64,000 nt of DNA, from positions 62,661,471-62,725,470 of the forward strand of contig OY755046.1 in the NCBI GenBank assembly GCA_963576565.1, given 5' to 3'. The notes beneath the pieces were generated by a model. That model was given only the letters and a program-made list of their open reading frames with translations. It was not told the origin of the DNA and did not search any database. Source of the stretch: Aspidapion aeneum. Taxonomy: Eukaryota > Arthropoda > Insecta > Coleoptera > Brentidae. This document shows, piece by piece, positions 11,036-22,922 of this stretch (position 1 is its first letter; each line of letters starts with the position of its first letter). Made by a program: the position numbers and the translations under genes.

Positions 11036-11891
11036 CAGGGTGTCCCAAATTGGATGTTTTTGGGGGGTTTCAGGTATTTCTAGAGGGGCTAAAAAAACCT
11101 TTGCGACACTCAAATTTCAAAAGAAGCTTAAAGGTGAAAATCGCATTTTGATATAGCAAGCCGTTTTTAAACTACGGGGTGTTTTTAAAAAGTCTGCATT
11201 TTGGGAAGGGGTCTATAACTTGTTTATTTATTAATATTTTTTATTTCTGTGAAAACAATCTTAAGACACTTTTTTAAGAGGAATTCAACTGTTAAATTAA
11301 ATTTTATTTGTCACGTTTAGTTTTTGAGATATCACATAAAATGAATTTTTCTTTATGGGAGGATCTCTTTATATCTTTATATTTTTGTATTTTTTTTATT
11401 TTTACCACATATTTTAGTTTGCTTAATGGGTTTAAAATATTTTAATATTATAAAATTATAAAAACAAAAAAATAATAAAGAGGTGATTAAAAAATAAAAA
11501 TAAAGAAAACAATAAAAAAAAATTAAAAATTAAAATATTGAGTGTGATACATCATTTTAAAGGAAATTTTAAGCTGATTTTAAAAATCGAATAAAAAGAG
11601 TTATTCTGTAAAAAAAATAGCAACTTTATGCAATATCTTAAAATCAAAAGAGATAAATAAAAACCATTTACATCAATTCTTCAAGAAAAGATCTATAAGA
11701 AAGCTATTTACACAAAAACAAAATGCAGACAAAAACACTCCGTAGCTTAAAAACGGCTTGCTATATCTAAATGTGGTTTTCACCTTTAGGCTTCTCTTAA
11801 AATTTGAGCGTCGCAAAGGGGGCTCAGTTTTTTTCTATCTCCCCTAGAAATACCCGACACCATAAAAAAACAACGAATTTGGGACACCCTG
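11036..11891. mobile_element. TA-flanked fold-back element, CAGGGTGTCCC ends
   Basis: It begins CAGGGTGTCCCAAATTGGA and ends with the inverse CAAATTTGGGACACCCTG (imperfect), with TA on both sides. Inverted arms of about 180 bp share GGTATTTCTAGAGGGGC, ACGGCTTGCTATAT and ATCGCATTTTGATATAGC in diverged form. The centre is AT-rich and non-coding. The TA target suggests Tc1/mariner-type transposition. It is one of several families here with CAGGGTGT ends. Confidence 0.7.
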
Positions 11892-11893
11892 TA

Positions 11894-11933
11894 CAGGGTG
11901 TGACAATGAAATCGATTTTTTGAGAACACCCTG
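11894..11933. mobile_element. 40-bp TA-flanked micro-element
   Basis: A 40-bp unit beginning CAGGGTGT and ending ACACCCTG, with TA on both sides. It shares its left TA with the right end of the preceding element. The arms are 8 bp, and the middle (GACAATGAAATCGATTTTTT) is partly palindromic. It is either a minute MITE or the collapsed ends of a larger relative. Confidence 0.45.
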
Positions 11934-11935
11934 TA

Positions 11936-12432
11936 TATTTTTGCATTTTAAGATTCGTCTTTTCTTTTTGATTTCAAAAATCTACAATATCTATGTGCTG
12001 CGATTAATATTTTTTGAGGTACATGCAGTATTTCTTCTATATGCATTTCACGTTTATTTTGTTTTGCCATGGGAGTATTGACAAATTTAAATGCGCTAAA
12101 TCTTAAAAAATGTTTATCGTGGCATAAACATACAGTAGAACCCCGATGACAGTGTTTATTCAAATTAAATTGGTCACTAAATAATTTGTCACACAACTTG
12201 TACGTCACCGACATTTTCACAGCAAAAAAACGACGAATTTTCATCAAACAGAACTGGGAATTATTAAAGTTTTGCTGTATAAAACCATACTGAAAAATCT
12301 CTCAGTTGATTGGTTGGCAGAAGTGACAGATCAACGCTTGCGCACGTCTTGGAATTCATCTCGGTATTTAACGACTCGTTTTATTTCCGCTTTGTTTATT
12401 TCAGGTTATAGCTCTGAGCTCTTAAGCTTATT
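11936..12432. other. Stretch before FADD last exon, one unassigned frame
   Basis: The - strand is open from 12247 to 11948 (99 codons). It has a segment CDKLFSDQFNLNKHCH that faintly recalls a broken C2H2 finger, but no complete motif and no splice or homology support. I do not call it a gene. Nothing else was recognised. Confidence 0.3.
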
Positions 12433-12701
12433 AGGGACTTATTGCAATACTGCCAGGCAATAATTGTGCCGGGCACTATTCTGACATTTTCCCATTGAAA
12501 ACTGACAGTTGATCTTTTAAAATTGAGTCGAATTTATAAATCCAGTCGTTTTTTTTCCATTAATAGTGGCGGCAATATTAATTCCGGGTCTTATGATACA
12601 CAAAGGCCTAATTTTGAAAGAAGACAGTTGTTCTTATAATGTTGAGCTGTCAATATAGTGCGCGGCACAATTAGTGCCTGGCACTATTGCAATAGGTCCC
12701 T
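12433..12701. mobile_element. 270-bp TIR element beside the FADD acceptor
   Basis: Inverted arms of about 40 bp begin AGGGACTTATTGCAATA on the left. The right end is the inverse of AGGGACCTATTGCAATAG. Both arms also hold TGCCAGGCA and TTGTGCCG. Its right end lies only 20 bp before the last FADD exon, so the inserted or flanking bases make up much of the region between branch point and acceptor. No target duplication was resolved. Confidence 0.6.
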
Positions 12702-12721
12702 ATTATTATTTAATTCTATAG

Positions 12722-12856
12722 GTCCTGCAGTACCACCTAGAAAACTGCCCACCACCCCAGTGGCGAAACAACTTACAAAACGCCTTAAGATCTGCTCGAC
12801 GGTTGGACTTAAGCAACAGAGTAGCAGAGGTTCTCTCCAATGCAAGAATTTCTTAA
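12722..12856 (+). CDS. Fadd: FADD-like adaptor, last exon (end of death domain)
   Basis: The terminal exon of 44 codons plus TAA, entered in phase 0 after the acceptor TTCTATAG. It reads VLQYHLENCPPPQWRNNLQ, then NALRSARRLDLSNRVAEVLS and ends ARIS. These are the last helices of a death domain; the W-x-x-x-L-x-x-A-L-R and DL-x-x-R-V patterns match FADD proteins. Joined directly to the exon ending at 5553 it gives KWVNE-VLQYH without a gap, so the death domain is complete. The intron before it is about 7.2 kb and filled with transposons. The three exons give 180 codons; known FADD proteins are about 200-240 residues, so only the N-terminus is missing. No clear AATAAA follows within 80 bp. Confidence 0.8.
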   Translation, partial: VLQYHLENCPPPQWRNNLQNALRSARRLDLSNRVAEVLSNARIS

Positions 12857-13470
12857 ATGGTGATACTCAAAGCATTTTTTTTAAGTATAGGATAAACCAG
12901 TTAAGTTTTCTTTATGCCAAATCAAACATTTCTAATTACAGAATGTCTCAAATTCGATGTTTTTAGGGGCGTTTCAGGTATTTCTATTCAAAAACTAATT
13001 GCACATTTTGAATATGGACTCTTTCCTGACTTCAGAGCCATATTCATATAAATCCTAGCTGATCCTTTTCTCGAAATTTTATCTATTTTTTGCCATTTTT
13101 CTAGTTAGCCTAGGCGCTGGCTCCTGTCACGTGTGACCTAATATTTGCGCTCAGTTTGACTGCGGGGCATTGTTAAGCACCCATAGGAGCATAAAAAAAG
13201 TTTGGTCACGTGGTCAAATTCATGGTCGTTTGGCCGCAATCTTTGAAAATGGCCGCCAAACTGATAGATTTTTTTGTTTAAGCGTATATCTCTACCCAGT
13301 TGCCCGATTTTAATTTTTTTTAACTTGTTATACTCCTTTTTAATAGACAAATAAATTTTGTCATTACACATTTTTTGATAAATCAAGTAGTTCTTGAGAT
13401 AGACCAAGTTATTTGTATTTCCGCTCGCAAAATAATTAAAATAATACCCATGCTCATTTTATTGTAGATT

Positions 13471-13980
13471 CAATATTATTGACATTTGTTTTTTCTGTTA
13501 CATAGAAGGCTTTAAACTTTTCACAGACACTTTACGTTTTTAAAGATCGATGGATGGTACTCCTAAAGACTGCCTTAAAGATGGTGGTTTCTAAAACTGT
13601 TCACAAGGTTATAGAAAAAATTCATTTGCAGCGAAACGATGCATTCTAGCTTTGATAGTTAGCTACAAGCCAGCTAAAATAAAGAATTTTGTAAAAATTA
13701 CATGTTTTTGCTCCAAAATCGTAAAAAATATGATATGAGATAATGATCAGAAGAAGCGGAATTAAAAGTACTATAAAAAATTATTTTTAACGTTTTTCGC
13801 TGGGATGCATGGTTTCGCTGCAAATTCACTTTTTCTATAATCTTGTGAACAGTCTTAGAAACCACTCTCTTTAAGGCAGTCTTTAGGGGTACCATCCATC
13901 GAACATAAAGACAATATTCTCTTCTGTGAAAAGTTTAAAGCCTTCTTTGTAACAAAAAAAAAGAAATGTCAATAATATTG
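13471..13980. repeat. Nested fold-back element
   Basis: It begins CAATATTATTGACATTTG and ends with its inverse. Arms of about 180 bp share GAAGGCTTTAAACTTTTCAC, GGATGGTACTCCTAAAGACT and GCAGCGAAACGATGCAT. The + and - frames here are mirror images of each other. Confidence 0.65.
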
Positions 13981-14894
13981 TGAGTAATTCCACGCCAAAT
14001 CATCCAATGGGGTAGCTACCATGTCACGAAAAAAATCCAAATTTTGATAACATGTATTACTGTCCTTAGGAATACCAAATTAATAAATTTTAATTTTTAA
14101 TGTCGCCTCCTGTATTTTACAGACAACTTTAAAGGTAAAATAAAGATGAAAAACAGTTGCGACCATAATTTTTTTTATTTTGATTGTATTAAATCTAATG
14201 TAAAAACAAATTTGACGGAAGAAATCTTTAATATTGGTTGGATGATCCTATACAGAAAAAAAATAACCTAACTTTTTTGAGATCGCAAAAATAGTTTTAA
14301 AAAAATAGTAATTTTATGATTTTCTCAATTTTTAATTATTTACACCGGTGCGGAATATGGTCCATCAAAAAAAAGTCTATGCGCACATTAAAGCTCAGTG
14401 GCTTGACTATCATACAAGGTAAAAGAAAAATTTCTAGGTCTATTGGTTTCAGCAAACTAAATTTTTAAAAATTGGAAAAACCGCAAAAAACCTTATAATT
14501 GGCAACTTTTGACTAAAAAAATTAGCATGTCTATCTGTCTATTGAAACTTCGCTTGTAGCTTGTTTTACTTGACAATGTATCATTTATATAATAGTGAAA
14601 TAAAAAAGTTGGGTCTATCATTTTAACATCAACTTTTAGGCTATTTGGTTAAAGCATGTAAAAAATCACATTATTTAATTCGGTCGCAAAAAGAAAAAAA
14701 TTATATATAAAAATCATCGTTAGGGGGTCTTATTTATACCCACATACTGTTTCGCGTGACATCCTAGTTTGTGGGTTCAAGTACCATCTTCGTACACTGT
14801 TGGATATTTTTTTTTAGTTTTAAGAATAAATTTTGGGTGAGACACTGACATTAATTAGTTTGTCTCTTTGGTGAATGAAATGGTTCAAGTTTAA

Positions 14895-15065
14895 CAGTGG
14901 CGTACGTAGGAGGAAGGGGGGTTGGGACTGAATCCTTCCAAAGCCATTGAATAACTTCTAAAGATTTAATTTTTCTGAAAGAAGAATAAAATGGTTTTGC
15001 AGGACTTTGCTTTTACTCAAGGCCCCTCTTCCAACCCCCTTGGAAAATTTCTGCATACGCCACTG
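14895..15065. mobile_element. CAGTGGCGTA hAT-like MITE
   Basis: A 171-bp unit beginning CAGTGGCGTACGTAGGAGG and ending GCATACGCCACTG. The G-rich block after the left end faces a C-rich block (CCCCTCTTCCAACCCCC) before the right end. No clear target duplication remains. Ends of this type recur at 16841, 18340, 45131 and 59159. Confidence 0.6.
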
Positions 15066-15440
15066 GGCATTAAAAAAAACTAAGTACAAAACTAACGCAT
15101 GGTAAAAGCCCATGTGATGCGTTTGGAGGTACTGTGAAACGAATTGTTTTACATTAAAATCTCAAACAAACAACAACTGGACACCATTCTTTCACTCCTC
15201 TGGATGATTTAACTATAGATGCTAAATTTACTTCAAGCTCAGAAAAAAAATTTGTTCGGTTTCTGAAATTATAGAACTCAACTTCTTTTCCGATTTTTTA
15301 AATATGACAGTAGGTAACTACTAAAAAAGAAATAAACTTTTAAAAAATTTGTGTAGTGACCTTATGAAGAGAGTGTAGATCATAATTTATTGAACAGTGC
15401 TCATATACATAAACTTTACCTTCTGATAAACTTTAATTTG

Positions 15441-15601
15441 CAGGGGTGGATCTAGAAACTTTATTTTGGGGGAAAATATCATAATAAATATTTCACAAAA
15501 CTATTTTGCATAGTGACCAGAAGGTGTGTTCTATGTGACAAAACTCAGTAAAGTTTCGGATATGGGGGGGACATCCCCCCCCCCCCGTAGATCCACGCCT
15601 G
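15441..15601. mobile_element. CAGGGGTGGATC MITE with 7-bp duplication
   Basis: The ends CAGGGGTGGATCTAG and CGTAGATCCACGCCTG are inverted repeats. The heptamer TAATTTG is repeated directly at 15434-15440 and 15602-15608. A C-run near the right end faces a G-rich stretch on the left. It is non-coding and hAT-like by its ends. Confidence 0.65.
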
Positions 15602-16840
15602 TAATTTGTGATGCAATTTAACATCACTAAAAATATTAAAATAACAAAAAAATGTGTAGTGACCTTAAGGATTACAGACCCAGATTTTTTATTCTTGTTT
15701 TTAAAAGTATATGATACAGTCAAAAATGTACTCTACTTGATTACCACCAGCACCCCGATAGACAGGATCATTTTTGATGCTAAAGTTGAGGGATTTCCCA
15801 GACATTGTTAACTTCTTCGTGGAACTCCAAGGTAACGTCTACTTTTTAAATATGTTTTAGACAAGGAAGATATAGTCCTTGAGTATAGCTTTCCAACACT
15901 GTATCAAAAATTTAAGAAAACATTACATTTATACCCCAAAAAAATATGAAAACTTCGAAAATTTCTGCGTTTTTTGGATATTCTCTAAATTACTCTAATT
16001 AAGCCAGTATAAAAGATTTTGCTAAACATCACATTTTTTTGAAAACTACTTTTATGCATGTTTTCAAAATTATAGGATTATTATTTTTTTTTAGGTGCTG
16101 TTTACTATGAGCATAATTTTTTTCTTTAAAGTCCCATTTTGACTGTTTTTCAAATGTGTGTACAACATACTAATTAAATTTAATAATCTAAAATTGTGCA
16201 AAAGTGGTTAAGCATAAGCTGTTTCATTTAGTAAGAATGATTAAAGAAAAAAATAAAATGTCACGGCAACACTTTTTTTGTAAATTGGATGACTTGGCGT
16301 GGAATTGCTCTGTAGCTACAATAAAATGAGCATGAGAAGTATTTTAATTCTTTTGCGAGCGGACATACTAATAACTTGGTATATCTCAAGAACTACTTAA
16401 TTTATCAAAAAATGTGAAATGACAAAATTTATTAGTCTTTAAAAAAGGAGTATAACAAGCTTTAAAAATTAAAATCAAACCACTGGGTAGGGAGATACGC
16501 TTAAACAAAAAAAATCTATCAATTTGGCGGCCATTTTCAAACGACCATGAGTTTAACCACGTGACCAAACTTTTTTATACTCCTATGAGTGCTTAACAAA
16601 GCCCCGGACTCAAACTGAGCGCACAAATTAGGACACACGTGACAGGAGACAGCGCCTAGACTAACTAGCAAAATGGCAAAAAATTGATAAAATTATGACT
16701 CTGAAGTTCAGAAAGAGTCCATATACAAAATGTGAAATTAGTTTTTGGAACCATTTTTATGTAACCTATATCTCATTCAGGCAGACTGTGCGCAAGTGCT
16801 CTAGAAACACCTGCAACCCCCCAAAAACATGTAATTTCGG

Positions 16841-16985
16841 CAGTGGCGTGTTTAGAAAAAAGCTTTGGGGGGGGGGGGGGCGAGACCCTATGAGTATTTT
16901 TTGAAATTTTATGTTTGTATTCATAAAATATGTGAAAAATATCTAAAAAATTTCTGGCTTCGGCCCCCCCTTTTATACGCCACTG
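16841..16985. mobile_element. CAGTGGCG hAT-like MITE with 8-bp duplication
   Basis: A 145-bp unit from CAGTGGCGTG to ACGCCACTG. It is flanked by the octamer AATTTCGG at 16833-16840 and 16986-16993, the length typical of hAT transposons. Removing the unit and one octamer restores the right end of the surrounding 4-kb element, so it inserted after that element. Confidence 0.78.
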
Positions 16986-17014
16986 AATTTCGGACACCCT
17001 GTCTCTAACAGGTA

Positions 17015-17968
17015 GGGTTACCAGATGAAAACGTCTCTAACCAGGACCAGCCATTAACAAAATCCGGACAAAATCCGGACGTCAAAATTTTTTCGATGCC
17101 AAACACAAAATCAACTTTTTTTTTTATTGAAACAATAACTAATAAATAACATAATATACCTACTATTTTATAGGTACTTTTCACTGCTTTGTATTTTATT
17201 CAACAGCGTTGAATTTTTAGGCAGAAGTACAAAATCGTAAAATTCTGAGCAGCTCATATTTCTTAAATTGTATGAAGTCATGAGTATTCCTTTTACAGAA
17301 GATAAAAGCAGCCTATTTCTTTCTTTGGTCCACTGGGTAGAAATACTTGCATTAAAATATTTTGCCCATTTTTTAGATTACAAACTTCATCAAAAAAATT
17401 GTGTGTGCTAAGACCCCACGGCAGAAGTGTAATTCAACAAGGCGAAATTAATAATACTACTTTAAGCGGGGTCTTAACATAACGTTTTATCTTACGTCTT
17501 GCCTGTCAGTCAAAAGGGTCAAGTATGACGGTTGAAAGACTAGCGTAGACACTTGATAGTTTTAACGTACGTTTTTAGATCAGTTTTTGATACAAAACGA
17601 TGGTTTTATTGGAAAACAATGCGTGATCCGGTCAGTTCTCTAGGCGGTCTTCCGTCTTAAATCAGTTCAAGTAAAACGTCCGTTTTTCCGTCTACACACA
17701 AAGTTTTACTTGATGCGTTTTGACTGAACAGGCAAGATGTAAGGTAAAACGTTATGTGAAGACCCCTCTTAAAGGTGAATTCACACTGCTAAATTTATCG
17801 CCGATTATTGTTTAATTACATTTTTTGAAACTAGTTTATTTTGCATTATTTGATGTTTATAAAGGCGGCTACTTTAAAATCCGGACGTTTATGGAAGATC
17901 CGCCCGGACCCACCCGGACGTAGTAAAAATCCGGACATGTCCGGATTGATCCGGACGTCTGGTAACCC
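17015..17968. mobile_element. TA-flanked GGGTTACCAGA element
   Basis: The terminal repeats GGGTTACCAGA / TCTGGTAACCC are flanked by TA. Several copies of ATCCGGAC occur near both ends in matching orientation. No transposase was seen. A smaller fold-back element lies inside at 17461-17772. Confidence 0.65.
17461..17772. repeat. Nested fold-back, GGGGTCTT ends
   Basis: The left arm GGGGTCTTAACATAACGTTT and right arm AACGTTATGTGAAGACCCC are inverted. The flanking TTTAAG/CTTAAA extends the symmetry, and inner AAGACGTAAG-like and GCCTGT blocks also match. No coding region. Confidence 0.55.
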
Positions 17969-18455
17969 TATCCTACTAACAGGCCATAAGCTTAAGCAAT
18001 TTTAGGCTGTTAATAGCCCATCGCACCGACTTTTTTTTTTCGTTACGTAGCTTAAAGTGTACCTCATTACGTCATATTATGATTATATCAAGATACGCTT
18101 AAGCTACGGAACTGAAAAAAAGTCGGTGAGATGGACCCTAAGTGTCTTTTGTGGGCTGTTTTTAGTGATTTAAGTGAATTTACCAGTGACAAAATGTGTA
18201 TGGTTTTCTGAAAACTGAAGGTTTGATCATTAGTTGGGTGGCTTATGGTAAAAAGCCGTGTCCCGTGGAATAGTTATTGAAGATTTTTTAAAACTACCCT
18301 ACTTCGATTGGTAATAGATCACTCAAATCAGACTCAAAACAGTGTTGTAACGTGGGGGGGCGCGGGGGGTTCGTCCTAAGCGTTATTAAGTAGCAGGGCG
18401 GGCAACGGATAAATTGAGAGGACGGTAAAGGAAACTAAAGAGATGATGACCTTTT

Positions 18456-19322
<867 letters not shown>

Positions 19323-19330
19323 TATTTTTT

Positions 19331-20057
19331 AGTTCACACATATACTATACTATAGTAGTGTGAGCTATGGTGATCCTAATTTTTTCGAGAAAAAAAAAGT
19401 TGCTCCGATTTCAAGAATTTTTATATATCTTTGCGTTTCAGATGATTTTGAAACTTTTTTGTTACGCCGTCTGTCTGTCTGTATGTCTGTCTCTCTGTCT
19501 GTCTGTCTGTAACGACAAACGCGCATAACTCAAAAACCGCTTGGCCGATTTTAATGAAATTTGGTACCTAGGCTGGGTCTTGGCTCGAGATGGTCCCATT
19601 TAAAAATGAACAAAATCCACCGAACACAAACCAAATAAAAGGGTGGGGGTAGATTTCAAAAATTAGAGTTTATGTGAAAATATGGCATGTGTGATATCAA
19701 ACGAAAGGTAATTGAGTCTGCTGTTGAACAAAATACATTTTAATTTATTTAAAAAAAAAGGGTGGGGGTATATTTTAAAAATTAGAGTTTAAGTGAAAAT
19801 ATGGCGTGTGTGATATCAAACGAAAGGTAATTGAGTCCGGAGTTTAACAAAATACATTTTAGTTTTTGTTTTTTTAAGGGTGGGGGTAGATTTCAAAAAT
19901 TTGAGTTTAAGTCAAAACATGGCTTGTGTGGTATCAAACAAAAGGTAATTTAGTGCGGAGTTGAATAAAATATATTTCAGTTTTAGTTATATTAGCTCAC
20001 ACGTACACTATAACTATAGTACCTAGTGTGAGCTTAGGGGCCCATATATTGGCAGAG
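19331..20057 (+). mobile_element. Helentron-like (GTCT)n element, copy C
   Basis: Head-to-tail with copy B. The 5' hairpin is mutated (AGTTCACAC instead of AGCTCACAC) and the microsatellite is short (about 40 bp, interrupted). The 3' hairpin and GGGGCCCATATATTGGCAG are intact. Confidence 0.75.
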
Positions 20058-20440
20058 TATTTTTTTGTCGCAAGAATTTTTGATGGGGCCGCCCGTTTTA
20101 GCTATCCCCCCCCCCGCCCCGTCAGGCACGCTACGCCGCTGACTCAAAATTGAGTGATCCATAACCAATCGATTTAAGGTAGTCGAAAAATTCCTTCCTT
20201 AATTTTTTTTGGGTAAAAAAAATTACTATTTTTTAGTATTTTTTTAAAACTTTACGTCTTTGTTAGTTTTTAAGATATTGAGCTAAATTTTAATATTCCA
20301 AACCGAAAACATATTAACAGTTTTTCTGTAAAAAACGAATTTAGAAAAAGTAATAGCCAAAGTTTGTGAAAAAACATGAAGAAAGCCACTGTTATGGATT
20401 CATTACATCACATCGCCCCCCCCCCCCCCTAATCAAATTG

Positions 20441-21024
20441 GTATTAAAGTGGCACCGCGTCATCAAAACCGTGATGGGCGGGAAGGGAGTAGAGGGGTAC
20501 ATACAGTGGCCCGCACTTCCTGTAATTTTTTTATTGGTATTGATTCCCAAAACGAGGCACTGCACTAATTAGTCATTAGCTTACTATTTTACTTGCTTTT
20601 TATTTATGTCTTCTTCTAAACGATTTTATTAGAAAGGAACATATATACTCTTGTCTGGTTGTTACGAACATATTGATTTAGCTGGGATTTGACGTTGTCT
20701 ATTGGTTGTTGTTTTGACTGTTTTAATGTCAAAGAAATTGGGACCGACTTTTTACAAAACAAATTACCGTTTTTGCAACTAAATCAATATTTGCGCACAT
20801 TTTAACATAATTTTGGATTCTCTTTTATGTTTCGGATCTTTATTTATTAGGTAAGTACCTATTTTGTCTCTCCTTTAAAAGGTCTCGGTGTTTTATTATA
20901 GACATATATATAAAGCGGCACACTGCAGGTACAAAGTGAAACAACAACTTTTTGAGGCTTCTTTACTTAGATTTTGCCACAAAATTTGGTTTACCATAGC
21001 TATGATGCGGTGCCACTTATATAC
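20441..21024. mobile_element. ~590-bp TIR MITE, copy 1
   Basis: The ends TATTAAAGTGGCACCGCGTC and the inverse of TATAAGTGGCACCGCATCAT form terminal repeats. A second copy lies at 45333-45926, alike along nearly its whole length (for example GATGGGCGGGAAGGGAGTAG, GGTTGTTACGAACATATT, TTAGGTAAGTACCTATTT). No coding region. A GTAAGT donor-like motif inside it is part of the repeat. Confidence 0.7.
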
Positions 21025-21042
21025 ATACTCAACTATAGAGTA

Positions 21043-22106
21043 CAGTACAACTTAACTAGTTCGGACACTCGCTAAAACGGACACTCCAGTAATCCGGATT
21101 GCTCTATAAACCGGACATTTTCAAAATTTTACCTCTCTACACCGGACGTTAAAACGTTTAGCCAATCGTGAAAGAACCTAGCCTATATTGCGTGTAAAAC
21201 TAGCCACTAGCCTAAGAAACAACAATACGGTTCATATGAAAGAAACATAACAATAATTTTCCTCTCTTAACAAGTTTCACGCGACGTAATAATTGTAGGC
21301 ATTACTGCATTCAGTTTATTCTATTCAGTCGTAAGTATGTACGAGACACGTCAGCGATGGCTCCATACAAATGGCCCCACAAAACATTAACACTCACCAA
21401 AAAATGTGAAATATTGGACAGTCTAGATAAATCCGGAAGTATCCGTCAAACGGCAGCAAATTTTATGGAGTGCCTAGATCCACGATTTTTGATATAAAGA
21501 AGAATAAAGACAAAATAAGAAACTTTGTGTCAAAATCATATCAAGGGACAGCTATGCGTCTGGGATGTATTTTTGTGTTTTTACGTTCGTCGATTTTTGC
21601 CGGTGTTCTCCAAGTTTATCGCATTTTTTTTATACACAGAATTCGAAAAGTGGCAGCAGCAGATAATCCTAAAGTTGACGCTGCTTTATACAATTGGTTT
21701 TTACAACAACGGCTTGCCCACATACCTGTTTCTTCATATCTTTTAAAAACAAAAGCCAAGCATTTTTATGAACGCATAACACAAAAAAATGATTTTTTGG
21801 CGAGCTCTGCTTTGCTTGACAAGTTCAAGAAACGAACCTTTTTAAACTTATGCAGTTTAAGTTATACATAGGTATGTATGTACCTACATAGGAACATACA
21901 TTTTTTTGTGGTTTTATATTTTTATAACTTTGGATTGATTTTTTAAGTTTGACCTTTTTCTATATAAGCACTTTTACGAAATAAAGGTATTTTAGTATGA
22001 AATTTTGCGATTTTTATTATAAAATAAATAGTCCCAGTAGTCCGAATACCTCGATAATCCGGCATTGACCAGAACGATATGTGTCCGAATTACTGAAGTT
22101 GTACTG
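21043..22106 (+). mobile_element. pogo/Tigger-like element with TA duplication
   Basis: A resolved element with ends CAGTACAACTTAACTAGTTC and the inverse of CAGTACAACTTCAGTAATTC, each followed by GGACAC. TA flanks both sides (21041-21042 and 22107-22108). Extra ATCCGG/CCGGAT motifs repeat near both ends. At 1064 bp it is too short for a full pogo element. It keeps only the N-terminal, DNA-binding part of the transposase and lacks the catalytic DDE domain. Confidence 0.82.
21358..21870 (+). pseudogene. Truncated pogo/Tigger transposase (CENP-B-type DNA-binding part)
   Basis: It begins with ATG and reads MAPYKWPHKTLTLTKKCEIL, then LDKSGSIRQTAANF, a CENP-B-type helix-turn-helix. A frameshift near 21470 leads to PRSTIFDIKKNKDKIRNFVS. 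After a second disturbed stretch come KVDAALYNWFLQQRLAHIPV, LLKTKAKHFYERIT and LLDKFKKR, the second helix-turn-helix of Tigger/jerky-type transposases. The frame then stops. The DDE domain is absent, so it cannot act as a transposase. Confidence 0.82.
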
Positions 22107-22168
22107 TAGTTTAAAAAATCTTTTACAACTATCCCACGGGATACCATAGGCCCCTAAACTACATTAAG

Positions 22169-22780
22169 CAGGGCTATCAAAATGGACGGGCCACGATCCT
22201 CCACTTTGTTGACGTCACATCCGGGGCTGATTTTTTTTTTGATGGTCACGTTACGACACAGCTGATTGTCTTTGAAATATTGAAGTTAGAATGACGGTTC
22301 ATGAATATTTAATTTTTTTTTAAATAACGCCGTTTTTGAGATTGTTTTTACTTTATTCTTGCAGAACAATTTTTTTTAAATGTATAGTAATCCTTAATTT
22401 TTCATAGCCGCTTCATTAGCTCAAACAATAATTCAGTTTAAAGCAGAAGCAAATGTGACAATCACAGATGACAAAGTCAAATACATGTCAAATATAACAG
22501 TTGGCATGTGGTACATGGCGGGTAATTTGAATTCAAAATAAGAAATGCTAAATCTTGAAGATTTTAACCTTTTAATCATGTTGCTTCCTTACAAACCTTT
22601 GGTGGAATATCGGGATGGTGTCTGAGAATATTTCACTGAAATTTTGCGAAAATCTGTAGTGCCATTTTGAAAATATTATAAAAAAACGTCTGACCTCCCA
22701 TAAGACCCAATGTAAAATTCAGCCCCGGGAGAACAGCTGATTTTTTCAGGGTCGTGGCCTCTATTTTTGTGTTGGCCTTG
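22169..22780. mobile_element. CAGGGCTATC element with 7-bp duplication, copy 1
   Basis: 612 bp, with ends CAGGGCTATCAAAA and the inverse of CAAGGCCAACACAAA (imperfect terminal repeats) plus a shared inner GGCCACGA. The heptamer CATTAAG is repeated directly on both sides (22162-22168 and 22781-22787). A close second copy lies at 28347-28954. No transposase frame. Superfamily uncertain: the ends look hAT-like, but the duplication is 7 bp rather than 8. Confidence 0.78.
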
Positions 22781-22922
22781 CATTAAGCAATACCTTATGA
22801 CAATAGTGACAGATTCTCTCTCTACACCCAGTGCTTTTTTATTAAGGTGCGTCATTTTTTTACTTTGCATTTGGCCGGTCCACAGCCCCCTTAAATTATC
22901 AAGCCTGATCCTACTTTGAATG

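Larger units (their letters stand above)
13984..16310. repeat. Nested inverted-repeat element, AATTCCACGCCAA ends
   Basis: The left end AATTCCACGCCAAATCATCC and the right end GGATGACTTGGCGTGGAATT are inverted copies about 2.3 kb apart. The interior is AT-rich without a recognisable gene and carries the MITEs at 14895 and 15441. It lies inside the 4-kb element. Confidence 0.5.
12939..17001. mobile_element. 4-kb inverted-repeat element, CAGAATGTC/GGACACCCTG ends
   Basis: The long inverted arms are about 12939-13470 and 16311-17001. Both hold CCATATTC/GACTCTTTCC hairpin sequence, CACGTGTGACCTAATATTTG-like and GTTTGGTCACGTGGTC-like blocks, and AATGGCCGCCAAACTGATAG in opposite orientation. The outer ends resemble the CAGGGTGTCC family. 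No transposase frame survives. At least four smaller elements are nested inside. The short frames at 13138-13407 and 16386-16568 are the two arms read in opposite directions. Confidence 0.7.

Noticed and set aside
11948..12247. 99-codon - strand frame with a faint zinc-finger-like segment
   Set aside because: The C2H2 spacing is incomplete, and no splice sites, neighbours or known family support it.
14760..14800. GTGGGTTCAAGTACC as a possible tRNA or SINE B box
   Set aside because: No A box at the right distance and no cloverleaf can be drawn around it.
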